DNA of 64,000 bases from Glandiceps talaboti (Eukaryota > Hemichordata > Enteropneusta > Spengelidae): contig NC_135549.1 in NCBI RefSeq assembly GCF_964340395.1, forward strand, positions 15,140,842 through 15,204,841, written 5' to 3'. Below, one piece after another: positions 24,394 to 41,388 of the stretch (positions are counted from its first letter, which is position 1; the number at the start of each line of letters is the position of its first letter). Made by a program: the position numbers and the translations under genes. A model generated the notes under the pieces. The model saw only the letters and a list, made by a program, of their open reading frames with translations. It was not told where the DNA came from and ran no database searches.

Positions 24394-24946
24394 CACCAAT
24401 CCATCTGTCTGAGCGCCTGCCTGTCTTTACAACTGTCTGGCTGGTCAAACATGTGTGTAAACTGATAATCTGTGCATGTGTGTAGTTTTACGATCTTTAA
24501 ATAAGCTCTATCATCAAACGATGTTTGTTGTATAACATATGATACCAGGACATTTAAAACTATTAGTAAAGAGAAATAATGATGTCGTGTATTTGGTAGT
24601 TAGCCGATTACTCTTTATTTTAAATCAAAGGTTTCGGATATCATTTCTAATGTATATATAACCATTTAATGCAAACAGGTTTTTACTATTACATGAATGA
24701 GTGGAGCTACACTAGAAAAGGCTATACTACAAACCCACTCAACAGTTGGCGTCGATTATGTACGGTCTCGTTAAATAACACGAGTCTAAAAAACTGCGAC
24801 TTCGTTAACTCAGTTGAGCAGCACTCATATTTGATGGTATTAACAGCTTACAATTCAATAAGTTGTTGTTTGAAAAGTGATCGTACGATCCAACAGACTG
24901 ATTGTCAAAACTTGGAATCGGATGTATACTCAGACAGGATTCCTAA

Positions 24947-25264
24947 TTGGTTTATTGTCAAGGTATATCAACACGACGGCAATGCCGATAGAAGTACCGT
25001 GTGATGATGTAACGAGCTATATGATTAGTTATAAGCAAAATGTACATGTCGACACTCATAAGTATAAATTCAAGCTATAACTTTGTATCTAATAGTTAAA
25101 AGGAATTGAATCACATTGTAAGTGAATGATAGTATTAACTAATGGTCATCACAACTTGACAAGGAAACGCCTGAGGGACCATCTCAAATGGACACGTGAA
25201 GTTAAGAATAAGAAACGTATTTCATAGAAAATTAGGTAATAATAATATATCAAAGATAGAAATC
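24947..25264 (+). repeat. Duplicated block, unit 1 (partner 26819-27144)
   Basis: About 320 bp, highly similar to 26819-27144. Shared landmarks are TTGGTTTATTGTCAAGGTAT, CAACACGACGGCAATGCCG, AGAAGTACCGTGTGATGATG and GAGGGACCATCTCAAATGG. It sits directly before block copy B, so units 1 and 2 together form one period of about 1.87 kb that restarts at 26819. Confidence 0.9.
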
Positions 25265-26813
25265 TCAAGTAATATAATGTTTTATGAACCGCCAGCTGTC
25301 GAAAGACAATATATTGATGACACAGACACGGTCTGGAATTGAACGCGTGAACAGCCTTACAACAGAAGCCGAATGGGTATTATTCTGGCATTAACGATTG
25401 ATACCTAAGGACCGCCATACTGAAGGGAAATGTAAGTTTTACGCCTTGATTATTTCTATTTGGGCTGGTGGAGACAGAAATAAGTATAGGGGTCGATCTG
25501 ATATAAGGAACTGATTCAACAACACATCAATATATGCAATAATGCGACTGTGTTTTCATATTTTAATATACTTCATAAACGACATCAAAATGACCATATA
25601 TTAGAGAGAATGGTGATTTCAGCAAATGTGACCGTGGGAGTTCATTATTAATAATATGCAAAGCACGTTCTGAACCCATCAATGACACTGGATTAAAGTC
25701 TAACAGGTCAGTTAGGAGTAAATATAGGTGTAGTTTACGCTTTCATCCTTGTTAAGACTGGAATACGAATATAGCATCTTGCGTAAACACACACAGTGTG
25801 TTAAAATTAAGGTTAGATGGAATGTTTCAACGAAGACAGTGTGAAATGTCATTCTGTTTTGAAAGTACTTGGATCTTTTATGAGAAATCAAACTATGGAA
25901 TTCTTGCTAACGATTGAAAATGAAATGTACTATGATCAGACAGAAAAGAACCGAATTTGTTAAAAGACGTATGGTGTGAAACATTCAACATAAAATGAAA
26001 ATATGTTTCTCATATGTTACTGGTTGTGCAATGTTTATCAATTCTTTTTCTCAATGAGTGCGCATGCATAAATTTTATAACGTCACTTAACAGAAAAACA
26101 ACAAACACACCGAATCATTATGAAGAAGGCGTTTATGACCATTGACGGTAATTAGGCCTTGAATTAATCTAATACCATCTGTGTGCGATTAGTACCTTTT
26201 TATTGTCTAATTCAAAAAACAAAATACAAGTGATTTAATATTCCAAAATGATTATGAACCATGTTGTCGGTGATTTATATCAGGTTTAAAATGAAAGTAT
26301 CGATAGTTTAGAAGAACAGCCGGGCATTATGGCTTTGCTTGGGCAAAGGTGTCCCGTACAATTCCATTATTGCTCTGCTTACATACAAAAGGTATCACGT
26401 CTAATACTCTAGGGAGTTTGAAAGCAACAATATTTCACAGTCATGTTGGAGTTTTTCTTTAGATACACAAATGTTACGAACGACTATAAATTACAACTTC
26501 ACTTTATAGCCACCCATCTTTGAAATTCACTGTTTAAGCATACGCTAGTACATGTCTACAGTTGATACGATGACCCCGTGCTGCTTTGTAAAATGAAAAC
26601 ATTTTCCTTTTTTCAAATGGTGGGAAAAGTGGTGGGAAAGGGACAATAATTTCTTTATTTTCCTCAATTAAACTACATCCCTAAACGGGAATATATCCAA
26701 TTGTAGTAATGGCTGGAATGTATTTCATTTTCAAAATAAGCGATGAAATAAGATATTAATGTTTATCAATTATAAGATATATATATTGATTGAAATATTG
26801 ATTAGATGAGATT
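25265..26813 (+). repeat. Dispersed duplicated block, copy B (partner 21580-23099)
   Basis: Second copy of the 1.5-kb block, same orientation, about 3.7 kb downstream of copy A. It has small indels relative to A, for example additional sequence around 26360-26410. Confidence 0.9.
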
Positions 26814-26818
26814 GTTTT

Positions 26819-27144
26819 ATTGGTTTATTGTCAAGGTATATCAACACGACGGCAATGCCGGTAGAAGTACCGTGTGATGATGTAACGAGCCATATGATTA
26901 GCTATGAGCAAGTTGTATATGTGGACATTAATAAGTTAGTATAAATTCAAACTCTTAACTCTGTATCTAATAGTTACAAGGAAATCAATCACATTGTAAG
27001 TGAATGATAGCATTAACTGTTGTCACAACTTTGTATATCTGACAAGGAATCGTCTGAGGGACCATCTCAAATGGACACGTATTTGAGATGGACAAACTTA
27101 TTTCATAGAAATTTCGGTAATATATCAAAGATAAAAATCTTAAG
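26819..27144 (+). repeat. Duplicated block, second copy of unit 1
   Basis: Repeats 24947-25264 with scattered substitutions and marks the start of a second, incomplete period of the 1.87-kb tandem unit. After about 27145 the similarity stops. Confidence 0.88.
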
Positions 27145-27552
27145 ATTGTATCCTACCTACCATTCCACACGTTACATATATCAAAACATTATGACAGTCT
27201 CGTCTATCAACAAATTCAATTATTTTCCGCAATACAATAGATGTCACAATCAGCAACACTAACATGGCTACATGAAAGTGACAAACTCGAGGCTGCACTA
27301 TCCATTTATTCATTTGAACAATAAAATTCTGTCATCTCTCCCATTATCTACACATTACAGTTATTGTTGTTGCTATGGTGACGTTAATGGTATAGATGTT
27401 TCATGACAAAAGGGCGCTATTTTGATGTAAATGCTCCTATATCTTCTGTACTGTATTGGCTATGCTTTGATAGAGACACTTTACCTGGATAATGATGTCG
27501 AGTGAACTTGGGATATTAATCGCGTGTATTCCTCGCAACATTTGCTTTTAAG
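27145..27552. other. Non-coding sequence, no gene seen
   Basis: Sequence between the end of the duplication and the first recognisable LINE codons. Nothing was identified. Confidence 0.5.
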
Positions 27553-28175
27553 TTGTATATCGGTGTTGCCTGTCGGAGGGGGAGTAACCTGCTGTTGGAC
27601 AGGTCATATCTAACCTCGAAGCAGCATATTATCGGAATTAAGGAAAAGATATGTAAATGTATTAGTATATTTTATTCAGCAGGTAAGAGCAACTGTTCAT
27701 TTTTTGTTCTGTTATACAACTTACACTTTTATGTAATCTCCTATCTCATATCGTCTTGACTTCTGGGCAAACACATATAAAACTCATTTAACATATATTG
27801 TACTGGTTAAAAAGACAATTGTTCGTGTCATGACAGGTAGCAAACATTATGCACAGAATGCTCCACCTTTTCTAAACAGTATGAATTTCAAGTAGACATA
27901 TTTGTTCATGATGCACTTCACATGATGCACAATGCACTCCCTGTCATACTTCAACAATCATTTCTCCTATGCTCTAGCCATGAAACCAGACGAAAAAAGA
28001 ATAGAAACCTTCACACACCAAAGTACAGAAGTAGTTGTGCTCAGTCTTCGATTAAATTTGTTGGCGCGAAAATTCTAAAATAGTTTGCCCGACGAAATAC
28101 GTGATATTCCACCTAGAAGTCATTTTAAAACAAATTTACAAGCAAACAAACAAATGGACAAACAAACAAAAGTGT
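27553..28175 (+). mobile_element. Decayed 3' end of a CR1/L2-like LINE (RT C-terminal region)
   Basis: Plus-strand pieces in shifting frames match the C-terminal half of non-LTR reverse transcriptases of the CR1/Jockey type. Piece 1 (about 27600-27755) has QHIIGIKEKICKCISIFYSA. Piece 2 (about 27750-27890) reads YRLDFWANTYKTHL, then VKKTIVRVMTGSKHYAQNAP. Piece 3 (27892-28080) reads VDIFVHDALHMMHNALP, then NLHTPKYRSSCAQSSIKF. Piece 4 (about 28080-28175) is NSLPDEIRDIPPRSHFKTNL, the typical family ending. Three one-base frameshifts and an internal stop break it. The endonuclease and RT palm are missing (5' truncation). The exact clade is inference. Confidence 0.85.
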
Positions 28176-30420
28176 ATCGATATTGGAAAAAATGACAGAT
28201 ATGACCAATTATTTTATTAAATAGCAATGTTAACTTATCTATGTAGCAAACATTACGATACATTACAAGTAGTCACACTGTAAAATGCATAGTAAACTTT
28301 GTCGGATAGATATATTACTATTGATATTTGAGCCCCTGTGCTCAGATGTAGCCGAGAGAGACGTCGCCACACGCACTACGATTTATTGACAATATGCACG
28401 GTGTAGTAAATTCCAACTTAGTAACATTATAACCTGTCAAGGGACACATGATTGTCTAATAATTTCGTTTTGCCCAAATGTTTCATCCTTACATTTTGTG
28501 TTCTGTTTCAACGTGTGTGAACGATGTCCACTGGGACCTGGACATTGTATATATTAATCCAGGTGATATGACGGTCACCAAAATTAAAAAAAAAAGAACC
28601 TGCGAGTTTATTTTCAATATCACGTCCCATATTACCTCCAAAAATGCCCAAATTATTGATTGCAAACAATAAATTTAACAATCCACGAGGTACGTGATAA
28701 AACCTTGCGAACCTAGGTAGTACGATTTACGGACCTCCTAAAGTGGGGCCTTTCTGGTGTACATATGTACCACTCCGCTCCATAAATACCATAAAAGATT
28801 AACATAATGCAAATATTGACATTATATTACTGGTCGTAGCATTTAATCAAAAGATGGAAATGTAGCCATACGACTGCATAATTGATTTTAAAAATGTTCC
28901 TAAATTGTGTTCCTGTTAACAGCCTCTGGGTCCAATTCCATTTAAAATCATTGTGCAACTGGTTTCACCAATGCTTCAACATTAAAGTTTTATAACATGA
29001 ACATTGCATTATTAAGTGTAAATGCAAACGACAGACATAAGTCCTTTCAGGCGTGTACAGCATCCATCCATCCATCCAGCTATCACTAAATTCACATTGT
29101 CTACACTGTAGGGAAACTTTGTACAAAAGTGAAAAATCCATTTTGGAACTCAACATTAATTTAGATGAAAATCGAAGCGATCTTTAATGAAATACCACCT
29201 ACTAAAAATATTCATCTTTCTCTGCATGATTTGTAATCCATTATGCGACTCTCCGTAATTGAGGATTACTATCGAGCGATATGATAAAGTGCTATAATAT
29301 TTCTAACGTTTCAAGGGAAACAACGTTTTGTGGAATACAGCTGAAGGTGCTTACACACAGCAAAGATATATTATTCTGGCTGCCAACGAATTCATCAATG
29401 TCACAATGCTATACGTATATGCTTTCTCATATATCTGGTGAAACAAATCATGTTGAATTTTCTTGCAAGACTTGATTTACTATGCTGTAACTGTAGCTTG
29501 ACAAGTCAGGAAGAATTGTCAAGAAATATATGATAACAAAATTCTGCTCTGATTAATTCTTGTATTTTATCATCGGAGAAAAATAGAGGACGTGATTATC
29601 TCTTAGTCAATATCTATAACAACATGGGGCGAGGCATGCCTCTAATATTTTCAAGGAAACAATTGCAGGAATGCAATGAATCAATGGATTCCAATTGATA
29701 GGTATCAACTATCCAAGTTGCAAAACGATATGCGTGGTTTTGAAATTGTGAGGTCACGTCTACTTTCAAGGTTTCCATGGCCAAGTTTCAGAGTTGAATA
29801 GACAGAGCCTTCTAGGTATTATGGCTAGTATGTAAGGGTGAAGAATAGAATATGAGGTTCGTTTGTATATAAGCTTTTTGAGCTTGGCTCCCTGGTGTAT
29901 TGCTTTATGTTATTTAATATAAGAACACACTTCTACGAATCTATGAATTCTCTGAATTTGACAATCAATATCCGACATAGCCTCAGAACAAATAAACTTG
30001 ACTCATATCTACACAGATACAATACATAAAGTTGTGAAATAAACTGTCATGGTGTCACCTGGGATTTCATGTTCATGTTTCTGACCTAGAATCAATTTTC
30101 TCGAATCACGACTCTGATTTTGTAAAGGTGGAATGTGTCACAATAAGTGGCAAGCTTCTGGGTTTAAAATAACAACCTATATGTACATCTATAAGATCAT
30201 TATAAAAGAAAACTAATGCCACCTAGCGCGCACAATTCTTCCAGGATGTTCGATGTGCTCCGAGGCAGTTTGTATCTCCATGGTACTTAGATAGCTCTTA
30301 TGGTTTGGAGAAGAGGGGGTGGGAAGACAGATGTTTAGTAATACTATCCATGGAAAAAATATAAAATCATCATTTATAAAACTAGTGATTGACATAAGGC
30401 TGACAACATAGAAACCATCC
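28176..30420. other. Non-coding sequence, no gene seen
   Basis: AT-rich sequence with a short CATC run near 29059-29078. The short frames have no domains. Confidence 0.5.
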
Positions 30421-30424
30421 ATTT

Positions 30425-30500
30425 AATGGGGTTGTATTGACAGTTTCCAGAGTTGATTACCGAGACCAGGATCTAACCTATCCGGTGGCTAAGTATTCAC
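30425..30500 (-). repeat. Possible tRNA-derived SINE fragment
   Basis: On the minus strand CTTAGCCACCGG is followed by GGTTAGATCC, which differs at one position from the pol III B-box core GGTTCGATCC, and then CTGGTCTCGG. This looks like the 3' half of a tRNA-like head. No convincing A box is present at the normal distance, so it is a fragment at best. Confidence 0.25.
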
Positions 30501-33484
30501 GTCATCATTATTGGTTAGATGTACGTGTGTTGATACAAACCCCACGATTTCGTTGACTGGAAGGTCCCTACCAAGACGTAGCGTTACTATAATGAATGTA
30601 ATATTAACGATGTTGAATTATAAATTCGCGATTGCCTAAAATTTTGTTCTGACCTCGTTACCTAAACATGCTTCTAAGATTCTCAGAATGTACTTTAGAA
30701 GCTAGTGTCATAAGTAGTGAAATATTGTAACAATAATCTATGCAATTCGTGCAGTGTAATATATTCGAGAACATCGTAATGAATGGAAATTACGTCCCCA
30801 GGTTTCTTGTCCTACATCAAAGTCCATCCTCAAAATATAGATTTTGTGATCTATATAACTCTTGTTCGTCTAGTCTGTTTAGCATCAATATCCCCGCATG
30901 ATGTCTAGCGTATTGCAAAAGTTTGCAAATGACCTTTTTGATGTAAACTCCTTACAGGCAGTGTCAAGAGTTTTCAAGTCGGATAAAATAAATGTACATA
31001 CATAGTATAGCAACTAGGGGTCTTGGCTGTTTGTGATTTGATCAGTTTTGGACTTTTCCAGTTTTTGTTAACCTGTTTTTTATTTGTGTTCGGCATGATG
31101 TGTGAAAGCAATGACTATTTTCTGAGACTGTTCGTCGAGTAACAGCCGTGACAACGTCCATCAATGAATGTATTTTAGTGATCTTTTTGATGATTTATAA
31201 CAGACTTCAGATTTTCACTAATATGGAAGCATTTGTATAATTTAAAAAAAAATGATTTGTGCCTCAGTAAAATTCATTCTTGTTAAGCTACTTTGTCCTT
31301 ATCACCCTTTAATGTTGAATTGTCTAGTAATAAATCTGTGATAAACCCACACTATCATGTTTATATATTTGAAATATCGTTGGCGATTTGGTGTGAAATC
31401 AAAGATTATTGTCCCTTATCTAGACAAGATACATACACACACACACACACACACCAATATTTGGTTACCAAATGTACGGCAGCTTGTAGCTATTAAACAA
31501 CCGTCTACTTCGCTAAGAGGAACTCTACAGATGAAGTTCGACATTGGTAAAACTTGTTGCTTTATTTCCAATTTATATACACAGTAACTGTACACGTTAA
31601 TAAGTTATTGTTCCTAACAAAACATTTTTAAAAAAAAGTTCCGGTTGCAGCCTGCATATAGTCAAGTAAAACTGTGTCGTTAGTATTTGTATTACATACA
31701 TCTTTTGTTGCAATTTCTTACTGAATCATAAAGAGTCCTTAATATGTTCCCCAGGATTTGAATGTTCCATTATAATATCTTTGACATTCAGTTTCTATTA
31801 TCCCTGGCTGTATAACTGCCTGCCAAGGGATCCAATTAGCTACAGTGACTTCATACAAGTTTCCGATTGTTTGAGATCATTGGGGCAAAAATGAGTTTCA
31901 ATTTGAGACGGTAAACCCGGATCAGTGATTCTGACTAGCTCAAAGATATCGAGTTACGAACAAATTAGGTGTATATTGTTCAGTAGAAAGCGTAAGAAGA
32001 ATGATATAAAGTTAAACAAAGTTAAAACTGTGTTCGTTTATGAATAAACGTCAATGGCGTTGTAGCACACTTGATTATACTTAGATTAATTCAGTGACAA
32101 AGCGTACATCTCTTCTGCATATTGTTACGCTAGGCAGATCATCAGCTAATTAGACACCCTAGAAACCAACAACCGCCTACTGCAGCGTGTGAGATTTTAA
32201 CATCAGCTGATTTTTACAATTCAAATTTGCAACAATGTGGTAACCATGTTTTTCACAATGTGTCATCAGACACGTTTAAAACATCCCATATTGCAACAGT
32301 TTTGTTATATGAGGGACAAACTGTTTAAAGTTGTTACTGTATCTGATTAGTTATGTATTTTGCAAATACATTTTAAACGTCTTCAAAAAAGTTAAGTCTG
32401 CAATGTACGAACAAATCTAATGCAAACAATCTATATGCCTTGCATACAGTATCATATGTCATTTCGTATTTTTAGGACGCTGGATAATTCAACTAAACAT
32501 TTTGACTTCGTCGTATTTCAATGTTGGCCGTGACACACACGCTGCAGAAGAAAAACAGTTTTCCGACTTTTGCGTTGCTATTCCGGGGATCCTCTGTGGA
32601 TGAACACGTCTGCGGTTACTGTTTTGCTATAGCATAAGGATAACACACAAAGACAAAACAAAGACACTTGTACATTTACCATTTGCCCATAGAAATAAAA
32701 AAAACCCAACCTGAATGATGCTTTTATCAACACAATAATGCTGTAAAAGTGCATGTGCAAAGTCAGTCATGAAATAACTATGTTCATATGCCACCAGTTA
32801 ACTACTTCCTGGTGTTCAAATCGTGTCGACGGAAAAAATGGCGACTACTAAAAAACTCTCTTTTAAGGAAAGGCCTGCTGTGTAAAGATGCAAACAATTA
32901 GTTTCCCTAAGCTTTAAATACCCTTACTGAATTTATGATAGTTCTAGTCACACGTTAATCCGGTAATGAACGACTGGCTTCCATTATACGTGTTCAGTTG
33001 TTAGACCATATGCCTACATGTTTAGCAGCCTCCCACTCTTTCGAGTAACACCTGACATATGGTTATTTTCATTCTGTTATTGAATTATGTGTATTACACA
33101 TTTCCTCTTCACTATGTCCAGTCAAAATATGAATATCGAATATTTTCAAATCACAAACAGCAAATTAATACCATATTTCCTATTTACTAGCTGAACATTC
33201 ATTTTAACTCTCGTAAATGATGGATGTGTTGTAGCTTTGTCTGTCTGTGGACATGATATCTTAATAACTACATAGATCTACATAATCATTTCTAATGAAA
33301 TTTAAGAAGTCGCTTTCTTATGGGAATGGGAAGAACTGACTAGGTTAAATATACTACGCATATCAATTAGTAATTGCCATAAGTAAGGACGCTTTGTAGT
33401 TACAATATGTCACAATAATGCAAAATTCAAAAATAACATTATTTAGTGTCGCATGTGTTCTTGTTATTCTAGCGAACTGCATAA

Positions 33485-33487
<3 letters not shown>
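30501..33487. other. Non-coding sequence with a short CA array
   Basis: A (CA)n array lies at 31433-31455. Frames of up to 76 codons around it have no recognisable product. Confidence 0.5.

Positions 33488-33559
<72 letters not shown>
33488..33559. repeat. (TA)n microsatellite, left of the ribozyme island
   Basis: About 36 uninterrupted TA units directly before the 86-bp island that contains the hammerhead candidate. Confidence 0.97.
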
Positions 33560-33561
<2 letters not shown>

Positions 33562-33568
33562 ATCAACA

Positions 33569-33610
33569 TCTCCTGACGAGTGATTTACTCACGAAACAGG
33601 CTTGTAGAGA
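33569..33610 (+). ncRNA. Candidate type I hammerhead ribozyme
   Basis: All core elements of a hammerhead occur in order. Stem I 5' strand TCTC (33569-33572); core CTGACGA (33573-33579, fits CUGANGA); stem II GTGA/TCAC with loop TTTAC (33580-33592); core GAA (33593-33595); stem III ACA/TGT with loop GGCT (33596-33605), whose first pair supplies the required A15.1-U16.1; cleavage base A (33606, allowed as H17); stem I 3' strand GAGA (33607-33610), complementary to the first strand. Predicted cut is between 33606 and 33607. An outer ATCAA/TTGAT pairing (33562-33566 with 33624-33628) could extend stem I. Very short stem III is usual in ribozymes of Penelope-like elements and animal retrozymes. 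Activity is untested; chance or a dead copy remains possible. Confidence 0.65.
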
Positions 33611-33641
33611 CGAAAAACCCGACTTGATTTTCTTCTACCCT

Positions 33642-39069
<5,428 letters not shown>

Positions 39070-41232
39070 ATGTGCCCGTCGTACAGCGTTGTGTTTTATG
39101 AGCAGCAGCGTAACTTTATTAGTATCGTAGTGTTTAGTTTGCGATTTTATTCTGTGACGGACATGAATTTGACGACTTCAGAAACATGGCATAATGATGA
39201 TGGACCTCTACACATGAGTGTTGTGGTTTTATCGAGTATATTACTCATTGTCACCGTTATAGTTGGTATAATTGGCAACATATTGGTATGCCTGAGTGTC
39301 TACAAAGCCAAGTACTTACGGACAGCTAACAACGCCTTGCTCGTGAATCTAGCTATTGCCGACCTAGCGACGTGTGTCTGTAACGTTCCACTTGTCATCA
39401 TTATCATCCTAGTCAATGGGCAGTATCCTACGGTAGATTTAACAGACGAACTGTGTGCTTCCCAAGCTTTTTTCCACACGTTATGCAGTTGCACTCAATT
39501 GATTACACTTGCCTCTATAAGCATGGAACGGTACTATGCCATTGCGCACCCTTTTAAAACAAAACACAGAAAGAAACGAGTGACTGGTAGTATCATTACT
39601 GCATGGTCATTTAGTTTCCTTTTCGCATTACTTACTGCAGCGAAATTCAGGACCTCGCCACTATTTATAATGTGCAAGGGTGAAGTACAGTATTACAGCT
39701 TGTACAATGATACCATGACGTCTGGATCTTACTTTATCTCACCAATTGGAGGAATGTCTCTGGTAGTCATCATAGTCTTTTATATACGCATATTGACAAC
39801 GGTATATAAACACAACAAAAACATGGACAACGGCATTTCTCCAAAGACAGCCAAAAATCAAATATCTCCTGATTCAAAACCTGAGGTCACCATAATAACC
39901 CATGTAGACGCCCCCTCCGTTCTCATCGTAGATAGAGTTAGTGCCTTTGAGGCGACTAACAAAACGCAAGCACAGTGCTCAAGTTTGCCCGGTGATTTGG
40001 ATAATGAAAACGAGGCAGGGAGAATGACCTTAAAGACAGAAAACATGCCTACTGAATCTGATGGTGCTGCAGTAGGTAGCGAGGCCAGTGAAAATTGTAT
40101 CAGTGACCAAATAATGAATGTTGATAAACAATCTGCCAATGGCATGACAATGTCATTGCCGGGGTCAGTAAATACTAATAGTAATTTCACTGTCGTTGGG
40201 AAAGAAAGCGCTGCCCTAACAGGAGAAGAAACAAACATATATGAGACGGTACCTAGTCCGCCATTGGAGAATATTTCAGAAGTTTTTAGTTGTGGACAAC
40301 AAGCAAAAGTTGATATATCATATGACAATGTTTCTACCTCACAAGAAATGAAAGATATGGCAGGAACACGTTCGTTGGATGAACAAGATATTGACAAGGA
40401 GAGCATAGCAACGCATCATGTAAAAAACAGTGACATCTCACAACAGACTTGTTGTCCTGGTAACGATTTAAACGACCCTTTGGAAGCCAATATCGATGAA
40501 AATAAGCCCCACTGTATTGTTACGGACACGTTCTCTGGTTGCAATTGCCTTGACGACAACATTCCCCAGGGGAATATTTCAGGAATACAAGAAAGAGTGG
40601 AATCAAACGAAGAATTCGAAGTAATTGATTGCATCAATAATGCAAAGTGCCTGGAAGGGTCATCTAATGACACATCCATGGGTGACTGTCATGCAGAAGT
40701 CGACATAACAGAAACTGTAGTCCAAACTACTAATTGCCCAAATTCTACTAGTATTAATACGAACTTCAACTCTGTCGTCCTGAAAGTGAGTAGTGTAGAG
40801 GAAAATCAGTCGCTGCCAGTAACTGTTGACATCCCAACAAAGCAAACAACGCAGTTGAACATACCCATCGCAAACACTGACAAAGATTCCTCACAACAGC
40901 TGTATGGTTCTGTTTGTGTCATGAACACATCGGCCAAAGAACGTGGTAAGAGGCGACTGGAAGCTAGAACTGCCAAGCGCGCATGGTACATTATAGGATC
41001 GTTTGTCATATGCTGGATGCCATTACCAATTGTGACAATGATAATAGCTTTCCAGGGAGAGCAACTCGACCGCAGGGATGTTTTATACGAACTAGAAATA
41101 TGCGCCTATACAGTAGCAGTGTTCGGCGCAGCTATGAATCCTATAGTTTATGCTCTAGTCAACAAACAATTTAAAGCAGAGTTTATAGATATTTTACAAA
41201 AATGCGCTTGTCACTGGAAAAACAGGTCGTAA
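39070..41232 (+). CDS. Class A (rhodopsin-like) GPCR with a giant third intracellular loop
   Basis: A 720-codon intronless frame encodes a seven-helix receptor. Landmarks: N70 in GN (1.50), D98 in LAIAD (2.50), C129 (3.25) with its ECL2 partner C202, ERY at 153-155, W179 (4.50), CWMP at 648-651 (W6.48/P6.50), and NPIVY at 690-694 followed by helix 8 with Cys residues suited to palmitoylation. Loop 3 spans about residues 248-636, roughly 390 acidic, Ser/Thr/Asn-rich residues, far longer than usual. An in-frame TAG lies at 39040. Met32 (39163) has a better start context and is followed by an NLT glycosylation site, so it may be the real start. Position 3.32 is His, not the Asp of amine receptors, and TM7 lacks the opsin Lys, so the ligand is unknown. 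It acts at the plasma membrane through G proteins. Confidence 0.93.
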   Translation: MCPSYSVVFYEQQRNFISIVVFSLRFYSVTDMNLTTSETWHNDDGPLHMSVVVLSSILLIVTVIVGIIGNILVCLSVYKAKYLRTANNALLVNLAIADLATCVCNVPLVIIIILVNGQYPTVDLTDELCASQAFFHTLCSCTQLITLASISMERYYAIAHPFKTKHRKKRVTGSIITAWSFSFLFALLTAAKFRTSPLFIMCKGEVQYYSLYNDTMTSGSYFISPIGGMSLVVIIVFYIRILTTVYKHNKNMDNGISPKTAKNQISPDSKPEVTIITHVDAPSVLIVDRVSAFEATNKTQAQCSSLPGDLDNENEAGRMTLKTENMPTESDGAAVGSEASENCISDQIMNVDKQSANGMTMSLPGSVNTNSNFTVVGKESAALTGEETNIYETVPSPPLENISEVFSCGQQAKVDISYDNVSTSQEMKDMAGTRSLDEQDIDKESIATHHVKNSDISQQTCCPGNDLNDPLEANIDENKPHCIVTDTFSGCNCLDDNIPQGNISGIQERVESNEEFEVIDCINNAKCLEGSSNDTSMGDCHAEVDITETVVQTTNCPNSTSINTNFNSVVLKVSSVEENQSLPVTVDIPTKQTTQLNIPIANTDKDSSQQLYGSVCVMNTSAKERGKRRLEARTAKRAWYIIGSFVICWMPLPIVTMIIAFQGEQLDRRDVLYELEICAYTVAVFGAAMNPIVYALVNKQFKAEFIDILQKCACHWKNRS

Positions 41233-41382
41233 CAGAAAAAAAATGTCCCTGTTGTTTACACCATGGACATCAGAATTGCTCATCATTACGAAATAACCAT
41301 TTTTTACCTTAAGCTGATCACATCTTTCAATTCAAATTTGAATTTTATGAGAAAGAGAGCATTTACTTCTCAAATTATTGGT

Positions 41383-41388
41383 AATAAA
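41383..41388 (+). terminator. Polyadenylation signal AATAAA after the GPCR
   Basis: A canonical AATAAA about 150 bp downstream of the GPCR stop codon; a plausible 3' end signal for that mRNA. Confidence 0.5.

Noticed and set aside
39858-40679. Minus-strand frames of 182 and 87 codons
   Set aside because: Antisense shadows of the long third intracellular loop of the GPCR.
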